This document shows, in pieces, positions 1 through 5,034 of a DNA stretch of 5,034 nucleotides. Every line of letters starts with the position of its first letter. The first letter of the stretch is position 1. The position numbers were made by a program, and so were the translations under genes. Below the pieces are notes generated by a model that saw only the letters and a program-made list of their open reading frames with translations, searched no databases and was not told the DNA's origin. Source of the DNA: Victivallales bacterium (lineage in GTDB: Bacteria > Verrucomicrobiota > Lentisphaeria > Oligosphaerales > Lenti-02). The stretch spans positions 1-5,034 of the forward strand of contig JABGQJ010000586.1 in NCBI GenBank assembly GCA_018648945.1. The letters are read 5' to 3'.

Positions 1-1
1 G

Positions 2-1549
2 AAGAATGCGGATTCGTCCCCGTCGTGGATCTCGGTTGGGGGCGTCGATGTGGCGTACACAACCAGTGCTGTCGATGTGGATGCTCTCCACCACGGCGGC
101 GTTTACGCCGCCCTGCCGCAGGGCACGATTGACGATGCCAGTGGGCTTGTGGATGAGTTTGGCGGCGGAGTCGCTGCCGGCACGGCCGACACCGAGTTGG
201 GGAGTAGCCATTGGGCTCGCCTCGGGCATTTTCAGGTCACGGCAACGGCGGTGGGGACTGTGCAGTTCACCCCCTCTGCTGCGACAACCGCCCAGTTCTT
301 CAGGAATGACCCGTTTGCTGCGATCGGCTGGTCCGAGGTCCAGTTCACCGGTGCCAGTCTGACAGTGACCCCCGCTACTCACAGCGTCACCTTCTGCCCG
401 GGGGCGCACGGCACGATCCCTGCCGCCAACAGTGGTGCCGACTATGTCGTCACCGTTGCCGATGGCGGGGCCGTTCCCGCTTCCCCGGCGATCGCGGCGG
501 TCGTCGGCTGGCAGTTGGCCAGTTGGGATTGGCTGCCTACCCGTCGTGGCGAGGCGCCGAGCACGATCACCCAGGACTGGACGGCGACGGCGTTGTACGA
601 GGAAGCCACTCCCGACTGGTCGGTTGATCTGGTGCTCACGGGACTTGCCCCCGCCACGCTGACCTTCGGCATGCGAAGCGATGCGACCGACGGCTGGGAC
701 GCCGGCGTGGATGTGCAGTATCCGCTGCCTGCGGCCGGGCAGGCATGCCTCGCATCGGACGACTTGGTGCTCTCCTACTCCACAGATCTCCATGCCCCGG
801 CCAGGACTGCGGAATTCCTGTTGATCACCAGTGCCGCCATTGACACGGCAGCTACAGTGGCCTGGGATGTCTCGGCCCTGCCGGACGACGCCTATCTGAC
901 TATCTACGAGGTCCTGCTGGACGGTGTCACGCCACGCCGGGAGCCTGTTGCCAGGGAATTGGTCGGGTGCACGGCTCTTAACATGGCCCTTGTCCAGTCG
1001 CTTGACATCCCCGCCGGAGAGACTCGCTGCTACGTGATTCGGTACGGCGACGATCTGGTGTTCGACCTGTCATTCCTGCGAGGCTGGAATCTGGTCTCAC
1101 TGCCCATCGAGCCGGTGTCCCCCGCCCCGGATCTCGTGCTGGATGACGGGCAGAGCAGAGCTGTCGATGATGCCGAAATGCGCGACGGTCTCCGCGGGGC
1201 GATCCACAGCGGCAGTGTGTGGACATGGGCGGGGCAAGGGTATGTGGCGGTCACGGAAATGCATGCCTGTGTCGGCTACTGGGTCTATGCGCCCGAGCCC
1301 GTCGTGATACTCGTGACCGGCACTCCCGGCAACCAGGCGGCGTTTGACCTGAAGTGGGGGTGGAACCAATGCGGGGTGGAAGTGGCATGCCCAATGCCCA
1401 ATGATCCACGCATTATCGGCACCCCCTGGGGCTGGCGCCCCCTCGCCCTGCGCTACGAACCCGTTGGCGTTCTCTGCCCCGGCCTAGGGTATTGGATCAA
1501 CGCGAGTGAAGACTCCATTGTGCCATTGCCTGCGAGGTCGGGGGAGTGA
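2..1549 (+). CDS. C-terminal part of a large secreted/cell-surface multidomain beta-sandwich protein (5' end outside window)
   Basis: The frame is open to the left edge, so this is the last 515 codons of a longer gene; the GTG at position 50 lies inside the frame and is probably Val, not a start. Modules, in order: about 2-367, a beta-rich segment ending in FAAIGWSEVQFTGASLTV, which resembles the tail of a cohesin-like domain; about 374-601, an InlB/Listeria-Bacteroides-type repeat (VTFCPGAHGTI, ADYVVTVADGG, GWQLASWD, TATALYEE); about 614-1051, a beta-sandwich module (LTFGMRSDATDGWDAGVD, then AWDVSALP and ending IPAGETRCYVIRYG); about 1061-1531, a C-terminal domain with GWNLVSLP and GYWVYAPE, repeated in weaker form as GWNQCGVE and GYWINASE. 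The family knowledge is that such modules occur in exported adhesin- or scaffold-like proteins. The C-terminus has no hydrophobic anchor, LPXTG or PEP-CTERM-like signal, so any anchoring would be N-terminal. The role is unknown; secretion is inferred because the signal peptide is outside the window. It ends in TGA and faces the minus-strand cluster, 43 bases away, with no convincing terminator between. Confidence 0.82.
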   Translation, partial: KNADSSPSWISVGGVDVAYTTSAVDVDALHHGGVYAALPQGTIDDASGLVDEFGGGVAAGTADTELGSSHWARLGHFQVTATAVGTVQFTPSAATTAQFFRNDPFAAIGWSEVQFTGASLTVTPATHSVTFCPGAHGTIPAANSGADYVVTVADGGAVPASPAIAAVVGWQLASWDWLPTRRGEAPSTITQDWTATALYEEATPDWSVDLVLTGLAPATLTFGMRSDATDGWDAGVDVQYPLPAAGQACLASDDLVLSYSTDLHAPARTAEFLLITSAAIDTAATVAWDVSALPDDAYLTIYEVLLDGVTPRREPVARELVGCTALNMALVQSLDIPAGETRCYVIRYGDDLVFDLSFLRGWNLVSLPIEPVSPAPDLVLDDGQSRAVDDAEMRDGLRGAIHSGSVWTWAGQGYVAVTEMHACVGYWVYAPEPVVILVTGTPGNQAAFDLKWGWNQCGVEVACPMPNDPRIIGTPWGWRPLALRYEPVGVLCPGLGYWINASEDSIVPLPARSGE

Positions 1550-1592
1550 GAACGGGTGCTTGGAGTCGCACTCTGGCGAGGGCCGTTCCCGC

Positions 1593-2516
1593 TCAGCGGC
1601 ATGGCCGGACAGGATGCCCTTGGAGTCCGTATCTTGGCGGGTCCTGATTGACGGTCCAGAAAGCGGCGATGAGCTCGTGGTCGCGAGTGACGGGAGTGAA
1701 GTGCCCGCCGTAGGCGAGAGTGGGGGGCTGTGAGACCAGGTGGCGCTGGCTGGGGTTGGCGGGGAGAAAGGGACCGTTGGGGTCTCTGGCGATGAGATGG
1801 GCGATGGCGGCGCCGTGGACGGCGGTGCCTTGCTCGATGACGAAAAGGTGAACATGGCCGTCGGTGGCGATGGCTCCGGTCAGTTCCTGGGCGCGGATAC
1901 CGGGAGGACGGGTAGTGACTGGCCGGGAGGGTGGCCAGGGCTGATAGGGGGTCGCCGTGGCGGTGTGGCGGATGTGGTAGCCACCAACCGTGCTGCGGTG
2001 GTAAAGGTGCAGGCGGGGATCGCCGGGCAGGACGACCAGAGCGGGATCGTCGTCCTCGCTGTCGGGCACATCGCTGATTGGCGTGGGGCTCTTGGTCCAC
2101 GGCAGGACTTCCGGGTCGGGTCCGGACCAGGCCAGCCCGATGGGGCGCTTGGCAAAGCCACTCGTGCGGCGGGCGCTGAAGGGCACCCAGAGCCGGCCAT
2201 CGGCAGAGACCATGCCCGCCGGGCTGGCCACGCCGTAGCCGTCATAGTCCTGATCCGGAATGCCCTTGGGTACCGCCAAGCCGTGGTAGTGCCAGAGAGT
2301 CAGATCGGGGCTGGACCAGAGATGCAGGTCGGTGTCGTAGGTGTTGGGGTGGTGCGGGTTCCCAAGGGGGATGACGTCGCCCACCAGATAGAAGCGTTCC
2401 CTGCCGGGATGCCAGGCGACGGCGTGTTCGCGGATGCTGGCGCTGCCAGGAATGGGGCCACCCGGGGGCAGGGCGATCTGCCAGCCAATGTCGAAGGAGA
2501 ATTGGGGTGACGCCAT
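1593..2516 (-). CDS. Five-bladed beta-propeller glycosidase-like protein (GH43/GH117-type fold)
   Basis: A 307-residue protein starting at ATG (MASPQFSFDI). It shows five similar beta-rich blades. Blade 1: residues 29-75, HAVAWHPGRERFYLVGD then LHLWSSPDLTLW. Blade 2: 95-140, GVASPAGMVSADGRLWVPFSAR. Blade 3: 154-194, DDPALVVLPGDPRLHLYHRS. Blade 4: 210-250, ELTGAIATDGHVHLF then IARDPNGPF. Blade 5: 264-303. The 'S-D-L-W' strand, the 'DPALV...G...LY' strand and the 'dp.GPF' ending are typical of GH43-like propellers, which hydrolyse arabinosides, xylosides or related glycosides. By position, the three acidic residues could be E30, D157 and E211; the first lies in R-E-H where GH43 has R-D-P, so activity is uncertain. 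There is no signal peptide, so it is probably cytoplasmic and would act on imported oligosaccharides. The start has no Shine-Dalgarno sequence; it was chosen because homology-like sequence begins there and the frame upstream is Arg/His/Pro-rich shadow of the neighbouring gene. A non-catalytic or GH32/GH130-clan protein is the main alternative. Confidence 0.75.
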   Translation of the reverse strand: MASPQFSFDIGWQIALPPGGPIPGSASIREHAVAWHPGRERFYLVGDVIPLGNPHHPNTYDTDLHLWSSPDLTLWHYHGLAVPKGIPDQDYDGYGVASPAGMVSADGRLWVPFSARRTSGFAKRPIGLAWSGPDPEVLPWTKSPTPISDVPDSEDDDPALVVLPGDPRLHLYHRSTVGGYHIRHTATATPYQPWPPSRPVTTRPPGIRAQELTGAIATDGHVHLFVIEQGTAVHGAAIAHLIARDPNGPFLPANPSQRHLVSQPPTLAYGGHFTPVTRDHELIAAFWTVNQDPPRYGLQGHPVRPCR

Positions 2517-2527
2517 GGGTTGGGTAT

Positions 2528-2561
2528 CGGGCGAATCGGCCGGAGCCGACCGATTCGCCCG
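2528..2561 (-). terminator. Perfect 12-bp hairpin between dehydrogenase and glycosidase-like genes
   Basis: CGGGCGAATCGG (2528-2539) and CCGATTCGCCCG (2550-2561) pair perfectly around a 10-base loop. It lies 14 bases past the stop of the upstream minus-strand gene and 11 bases before the ATG of the downstream one. There is no T-run after the stem on either strand, so it is not a classical intrinsic terminator. It could be a partial terminator, an mRNA 3'-end stabiliser that lowers expression of the third gene, or an operator-like palindrome. The 11-base spacer to the ATG has no ribosome binding site, so the hairpin could also affect translation initiation. Confidence 0.55.
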
Positions 2562-2575
2562 GCAGATGGGCTTGT

Positions 2576-3565
2576 CTACCAGCGGATGACCATGCCGAGG
2601 TTGTGGGGTTTGCCGGTGTGGAGCAGCTCGTAGCCCTGGATCGCCTGATCGGCGGTGAACCGATGGGTGATGAGGGCGGGGATCTGCAGGATGCCGGCGC
2701 GGACGTTGGCGGTGGTCTGCTCCCAGTCTTCCTGGCGGGTGCCGCAGGTGGTCTTGACGGTTAGCTCGCGCACCTTGATCTGGTCGAGGTCGATGGCGCA
2801 CTTCTCCTTGTCGAAGTACTGGGCCTGGAGCAGGAGAATGCCCTGGTTGCGGACTTTCTTGACCATGGCGTCGGTGGTGGGGGCGTGACCGACCGTGTCT
2901 TGAAGGATGTCGAAGCCGCCGGGAGCGAGCTCAGTGAGCTTGGCGTCGAGCTCGGGATCGTCCACGGAGAGCACGGTCAACTGCGGTTGGGCTTCGGCCA
3001 GGAAGGCCATGCGCTCGGGGTCCTTATCGAGCAGGACAGGCTTGGCCCCGCGCCCGATGGCGAGCTGGGCGGAGCAGATGCCGACGATGCCCGCGCCGAT
3101 GCTGAGCATGGTCTGGCCGGCTTGGACGTTGGCCGCGTTGACGCCGCGATTGGAGACGCCCGCGAGAATGGCGAAGCTGATGCCTTCCAGTTCGTCCTGT
3201 TCAGGCATGGTCTTGGCCACCAGATTGTAGCCGCCAGCGGGGCTGACGCTGCAGCCCACGTGGGCACCCCACATGCTGGTGACATCCTCGGCCCAGGTGT
3301 TGCCGGTGCCGTAGACAATGTCGCCCACATCGAAGGTGGTGACTTCGGCACCCTTGGCTTCGACGACGCCGATCCGGTGGTAGCCGGGCACGCAAGGGAA
3401 GGTGGAGCCGAGATGGAGGCCGCGCAGGCACCAACGTTCGGTCCCGGGCGAGATGGCGCTGATGATGGTCCGCACAACCATGTCGGCGGGGCCGGGCTCT
3501 TTGACAGTCAGCTCACGCAGCTCGAATCGATTGGCTTCGGGGAATACAACGGCGGTGGTCTTCAT
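2576..3565 (-). CDS. MDR-superfamily oxidoreductase, zinc-ligand-deficient, probably NAD(H)-dependent
   Basis: A 329-residue medium-chain dehydrogenase/reductase of usual length. The N-terminal GroES-like domain (about 1-135) has SPGTERW (39-45), where classical zinc enzymes carry the Cys ligand, and PGYHRIGVVEAKG (60-72), where they carry G-H-E. The usual first Cys and His ligands are therefore absent, which points to a zinc-independent or altered-zinc subgroup of the type that includes BchC-like dehydrogenases. The Rossmann domain has GAGIVG (157-162), and the second strand ends in VLLD with D180, the residue that usually selects NAD(H) over NADP(H). It oxidises or reduces an alcohol, sugar or polyol; the substrate cannot be read. 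Its ATG overlaps the TAA of the preceding dehydrogenase gene by one base and is preceded by GGAGG, so the pair is translationally coupled. The open frame continues upstream, but that part is antisense-like shadow of the other gene; MKTTAVVFP is the family-like start. It ends in TAG. The glycosidase-like gene follows after 59 bases. Confidence 0.88.
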   Translation of the reverse strand: MKTTAVVFPEANRFELRELTVKEPGPADMVVRTIISAISPGTERWCLRGLHLGSTFPCVPGYHRIGVVEAKGAEVTTFDVGDIVYGTGNTWAEDVTSMWGAHVGCSVSPAGGYNLVAKTMPEQDELEGISFAILAGVSNRGVNAANVQAGQTMLSIGAGIVGICSAQLAIGRGAKPVLLDKDPERMAFLAEAQPQLTVLSVDDPELDAKLTELAPGGFDILQDTVGHAPTTDAMVKKVRNQGILLLQAQYFDKEKCAIDLDQIKVRELTVKTTCGTRQEDWEQTTANVRAGILQIPALITHRFTADQAIQGYELLHTGKPHNLGMVIRW

Positions 3566-4599
3566 TATGCATCCTCCATCGTGGCGACGACTTTGAAGGC
3601 TTCCTTGCTGGCAACCATGTCGAAGGCCTTGGGAAGCTCGTCGAGCGTCACGACATGGCTGTAGAAGTCGGCGAGTTTGACCAGCCCCAGCTTCACCGCA
3701 TCCAGCAGGTACTCGTGGGCGATGTCCTCGCCGGTGGCGCCGCCTGCTTCGAGCTCGGGGGCGACGATGTCGGCGCGGGCCTTGCCACGGGTGTAGGTGG
3801 CATAGGCCGCCACTTTGCCGCCCTCGGCCAGGGCGGGCAGGGAGGATTTGAGGAAATCGGCGCTGCCGGTGGTATCGATGATGCGGTCCACGCCTTGGCC
3901 ATCGGTCAGCTCGGCGACGGTTGCCAGGAGGTCCTGGTTGGTGACGTTGATCACCTCGTCGGCACCGATCGTGTCCTTGGCGTAGGCGAGCTGCTCGTCG
4001 CGACGGGCGACGGCGATGCCCTTGGCACCGTAGACCTTGGCAAACCAGATCATGCTGATGCCGACCGAACCGGCCCCGAGCACAAGGACGCGGGAGCGGA
4101 AGCCGACGCCGGAGGTGGCCACGTAGCTGGCGCATTCCTTGAGGGTGATCAGCATGGTGGCGTCAACGAAGGAGATGCCGGCATCGGCGGGAATCACCTG
4201 CTGGAACTTGGTGTAGCCATTGGGCGTGGCACTGGGATCGTCGGCCCGCATGGCGGCGGCGTCCAAGGCCAGACCGTATTCCGCAAAGCCACCCCACATG
4301 GAGGTGTAGCCCGCGAACTGGGTGCCGGGATAGGCGACGGCGGGACGGAGCACGATATCGCCCATCTTGTAGTTGCGGACCTTCTTGCCCACTTCCACCA
4401 CCACGCCCACGCTCTCGTGGCCAAGCAGGCCGGGGTACTCCTGCGCCCAGGGGAGTTTGTCATGGATATGCTTGGTATCGGTGCCCGTGCAGGTCGCGCA
4501 GGCCATGGTCTTGCACAGGCACTCGTAGTCGCCTGGCTCCGGGACCGGGATGTCATCGATCCAGACTTTGCCCTTGCCGTCGGTGATCGCTGCTTTCAT
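3565..4599 (-). CDS. Zinc-type MDR alcohol/polyol dehydrogenase (threonine-dehydrogenase-like), probably NADP(H)-dependent
   Basis: A 344-residue medium-chain dehydrogenase and the first gene of the minus-strand unit. The GroES-like domain (about 1-135) has CTGTD with C37 and GHESVGVV with H61-E62, the first catalytic zinc ligands. The four-Cys structural-zinc lobe normally near residues 95-115 is absent; instead there is GYTSMWGGFAEYG (97-109). By my alignment the usual third ligand, the Glu or Asp of the E-P-L motif, falls on I151 in ITLKECASY; E155 or C156 could substitute. The Rossmann domain has VLVLGAGSVG (171-180), and the second strand ends ARR (198-200), which favours NADP(H). It would catalyse oxidation or reduction of a sugar, polyol or alcohol; the exact substrate is unknown. 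The ATG at 4599 is chosen over an ATG 75 bases upstream because AAAGGTGG lies 6 bases before it and MKAAITDGKGKVWID is the normal family N-terminus. It ends in TAA, whose last A is the first base of the next gene's ATG. Confidence 0.9.
   Translation of the reverse strand: MKAAITDGKGKVWIDDIPVPEPGDYECLCKTMACATCTGTDTKHIHDKLPWAQEYPGLLGHESVGVVVEVGKKVRNYKMGDIVLRPAVAYPGTQFAGYTSMWGGFAEYGLALDAAAMRADDPSATPNGYTKFQQVIPADAGISFVDATMLITLKECASYVATSGVGFRSRVLVLGAGSVGISMIWFAKVYGAKGIAVARRDEQLAYAKDTIGADEVINVTNQDLLATVAELTDGQGVDRIIDTTGSADFLKSSLPALAEGGKVAAYATYTRGKARADIVAPELEAGGATGEDIAHEYLLDAVKLGLVKLADFYSHVVTLDELPKAFDMVASKEAFKVVATMEDA
3573..3577 (-). promoter_or_regulatory. Ribosome binding site of the second dehydrogenase gene
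   Basis: GGAGG on the minus strand lies 7 bases before the ATG at 3565, within the last codons of the first dehydrogenase gene. Together with the TAATG stop-start overlap it supports translational coupling and fixes the start. Confidence 0.75.
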
Positions 4600-4605
4600 G
4601 CCACT

Positions 4606-4613
4606 CCACCTTT
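4606..4613 (-). promoter_or_regulatory. Ribosome binding site of the first dehydrogenase gene
   Basis: AAAGGTGG on the minus strand, one mismatch from the ideal AAAGGAGG, with a 6-base spacer to the ATG at 4599. It decides that start over the upstream ATG at 4674, which has no comparable site. Confidence 0.7.
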
Positions 4614-4641
4614 TCCACTCAATGGGTTTCGTTGCGGGACG

Positions 4642-4657
4642 CCGGGCGACTGCCCGG
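4642..4657 (-). promoter_or_regulatory. Short hairpin in the leader of the dehydrogenase operon, with a possible -10 box beside it
   Basis: CCGGGC-GACT-GCCCGG forms a 6-bp stem with a 4-base loop, 42 bases before the ATG at 4599. Just upstream on the minus strand, TATCAT (4660-4665) is one mismatch from a -10 box, but there is no good -35 at 16-18 bases. If that box is used, the transcript would begin in or next to the hairpin, which could then be a 5' leader stabiliser or an operator. Both readings are weak. Confidence 0.3.
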
Positions 4658-4670
4658 TAATGATAGGGGA

Positions 4671-4712
4671 ACATCGGACGTCGAACGCCGAACGTCCAAC
4701 GCTGAATGGGAA
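4671..4712. repeat. Degenerate 7-base tandem repeat (ACGTCGA-like)
   Basis: Consecutive heptads read ACATCGG, ACGTCGA, ACGCCGA, ACGTCCA, ACGCTGA and a decayed ATGGGAA. The A at position 1 of each unit is constant and most share ACG at the start and GA/CA at the end. Arrays of this type are often found between genes in Lentisphaerota, Kiritimatiellota and Verrucomicrobiota genomes. The array ends about 70 bases upstream of the first dehydrogenase gene. Its function is unknown. Confidence 0.75.
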
Positions 4713-4735
4713 GAAATACAAGATGCTGGATTCAC

Positions 4736-4761
4736 CACGAAGGCACGAAGAACACGAAGGA
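4736..4761. repeat. CACGAAG short tandem repeat
   Basis: Three units, CACGAAGG, CACGAAGAA and CACGAAGGA, of 8, 9 and 9 bases follow a TTCAC lead-in. They are followed by a G-rich purine run to 4784. This CACGAAGG-type repeat is another familiar intergenic motif of the same bacterial groups and lies 23 bases from the heptad array, so the two may be parts of one composite element. Confidence 0.7.
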
Positions 4762-4781
4762 GAGGGGGAGAAGGGGGGGAA

Positions 4782-4858
4782 GGGCTGGTGTGTGCGTGGT
4801 TTCCGGTCGCCCTGCGGGCTCCGCGCTCAGGGACGAGCGCATCTCCAGGGCTGGGGTA
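4782..4858 (+). repeat. 77-base direct repeat, copy 1
   Basis: Identical base for base to 4958-5034, at an offset of exactly 176 bases. It runs from GGGCTGGTGTG to GGCTGGGGTA and includes the small potential hairpin GCGG-GCT-CCGC. Unlike copy 2, which is cut by the window edge, its right-hand limit is uncertain only because the second copy cannot be followed further. Confidence 0.9.
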
Positions 4859-4958
4859 TGCCAGGTCGTTGGCGTTGATTGGGCCGGGACCGCTGGAGAT
4901 GCGGTGGTCCCCCACCGCCGAGGCGCCTGAGCGCCGATTCGGGGGACGCTGAGCAGGG
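4810..4958. repeat. Nested long inverted repeat within the 176-base unit
   Basis: Three arms pair in nested order: CCCTGC (4810-4815) with GCAGGG (4953-4958); GCGCTCAGG (4823-4831) with CCTGAGCGC (4926-4934); CGCATCTCCAG (4838-4848) with CTGGAGATGCG (4893-4903). Each pairing is perfect. Between the inner and middle right-hand arms, and slightly overlapping them, are smaller potential hairpins, GCGGTGG/CCACCGC (4901-4918) and GGCGC/GCGCC (4922-4935), which would compete with the long fold. The whole could form a long imperfect stem in RNA or single-stranded DNA, as in REP/BIME-like or MITE-like elements. No transposase or target-site duplication is visible. Confidence 0.6.
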
Positions 4959-5034
4959 GGCTGGTGTGTGCGTGGTTTCCGGTCGCCCTGCGGGCTCCGC
5001 GCTCAGGGACGAGCGCATCTCCAGGGCTGGGGTA
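4958..5034 (+). repeat. 77-base direct repeat, copy 2 (truncated by window end)
   Basis: Exact copy of 4782-4858. It reaches the last base of the window, so the identity probably continues and the 176-base unit may be tandemly repeated beyond the edge. Confidence 0.9.

Larger units (their letters stand above)
4600..5034. other. 435-base non-coding, repeat-rich region upstream of the minus-strand gene cluster
   Basis: No open frame here looks like a real gene. From left to right it holds the leader of the dehydrogenase unit, a short hairpin (4642-4657), heptad repeats (4671-4712), a CACGAAG repeat (4736-4761), a purine-rich run, and two copies of a 77-base repeat with inverted repeats between. 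The short frames on both strands translate to compositions such as TSNAERPTLNG and TKARRTRRRGG, which are the familiar spurious translations of such repeats. Confidence 0.75.

Noticed and set aside
50..1549. GTG at 50 as the start of a 499-residue gene
   Set aside because: The same frame is open to the window edge and the sequence before the GTG (SWISVGGVD) continues the same beta-rich domain, so the gene starts outside.
1547..1595. Bidirectional terminator between the convergent genes
   Set aside because: Only TGAG-CGGG / CCCG-CTCA pairing with a two-base bulge was found, with no T-run; too weak to call.
1453..2100. 215-codon minus-strand frame
   Set aside because: Arg/Pro/Ser/His-rich out-of-frame shadow overlapping the ends of two better-supported genes.
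1740..2510. 256-codon plus-strand frame
   Set aside because: Antisense to the propeller gene; Gly/Val/Asp-rich with no domain pattern.
2885..3664. 259-codon plus-strand frame
   Set aside because: Antisense to the second dehydrogenase, whose minus-strand protein has clear Rossmann and GroES-like motifs.
3566..4135. 190-residue N-terminal extension of the second dehydrogenase
   Set aside because: It is Arg/Pro/His-rich and lies on the same strand within the first dehydrogenase gene in another frame; the MDR protein starts normally at the ATG at 3565.
3655..4878. 407-codon plus-strand frame
   Set aside because: It lies antisense to the zinc-type dehydrogenase and runs into repeats; its Gly/Val/Ala/Asp-rich translation is a typical GC-rich shadow with no recognisable domain.
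4632..4952. 106-codon plus-strand frame over the repeats
   Set aside because: Its translation is made of the heptad and CACGAAG repeats and the 77-base repeat; no ribosome binding site or domain supports it.
4782..5034. CRISPR array
   Set aside because: Repeat of 77 bases or more and period of 176 do not fit CRISPR repeat-spacer spacing, and no cas gene is present.

Overview
The window holds the 3' end of one plus-strand gene, a convergent cluster of three minus-strand genes, and a 435-base non-coding stretch rich in repeats. The DNA is GC-rich. Three things point to the Planctomycetota-Verrucomicrobiota-Lentisphaerota-Kiritimatiellota group, most likely Lentisphaerota or Kiritimatiellota and perhaps a metagenomic genome: the type of secreted beta-rich protein, the CGAACGT-like heptad repeats, and the CACGAAG-type repeats. 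This placement rests on pattern familiarity, not on a search.

Layout. 2-1549 (+): C-terminal 515 residues of a large secreted or cell-surface protein built from beta-sandwich modules (possible cohesin-like tail, an InlB/Listeria-Bacteroides-type repeat, a beta-sandwich module, and a duplicated 'GWNLVSLP...GYWVY' terminal domain). 1593-2516 (-): five-bladed beta-propeller glycosidase-like protein related to the GH43/GH117 fold, with an altered first catalytic motif. 2528-2561: perfect 12-bp GC-rich hairpin between two minus-strand genes. 2576-3565 (-): MDR-superfamily oxidoreductase without the usual zinc ligands and with an Asp that suggests NAD(H). 3565-4599 (-): MDR dehydrogenase with the first two catalytic zinc ligands and an Arg-Arg pair that suggests NADP(H). 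The two dehydrogenase genes overlap by one base (TAATG) and each has a strong Shine-Dalgarno sequence, so they form a coupled two-gene unit; the glycosidase-like gene follows 59 bases downstream. 4600-5034: leader of the operon, then heptad repeats, a CACGAAG repeat, and a 77-bp perfect direct repeat with a 176-bp period that overlaps a nested long inverted repeat.

Working together. Two coupled dehydrogenases next to a cytoplasmic propeller glycosidase-like protein suggest a small sugar-processing cassette: a glycoside is cleaved or handled by the propeller protein, and a sugar or polyol is oxidised and/or reduced by the dehydrogenase pair. The opposite cofactor predictions would fit an oxidation-reduction (epimerising or keto-sugar) route, but the substrate cannot be read from sequence. 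No defence system, RNA gene, transposase or CRISPR array was seen. The most unexplained element is the repeat structure at the right edge.
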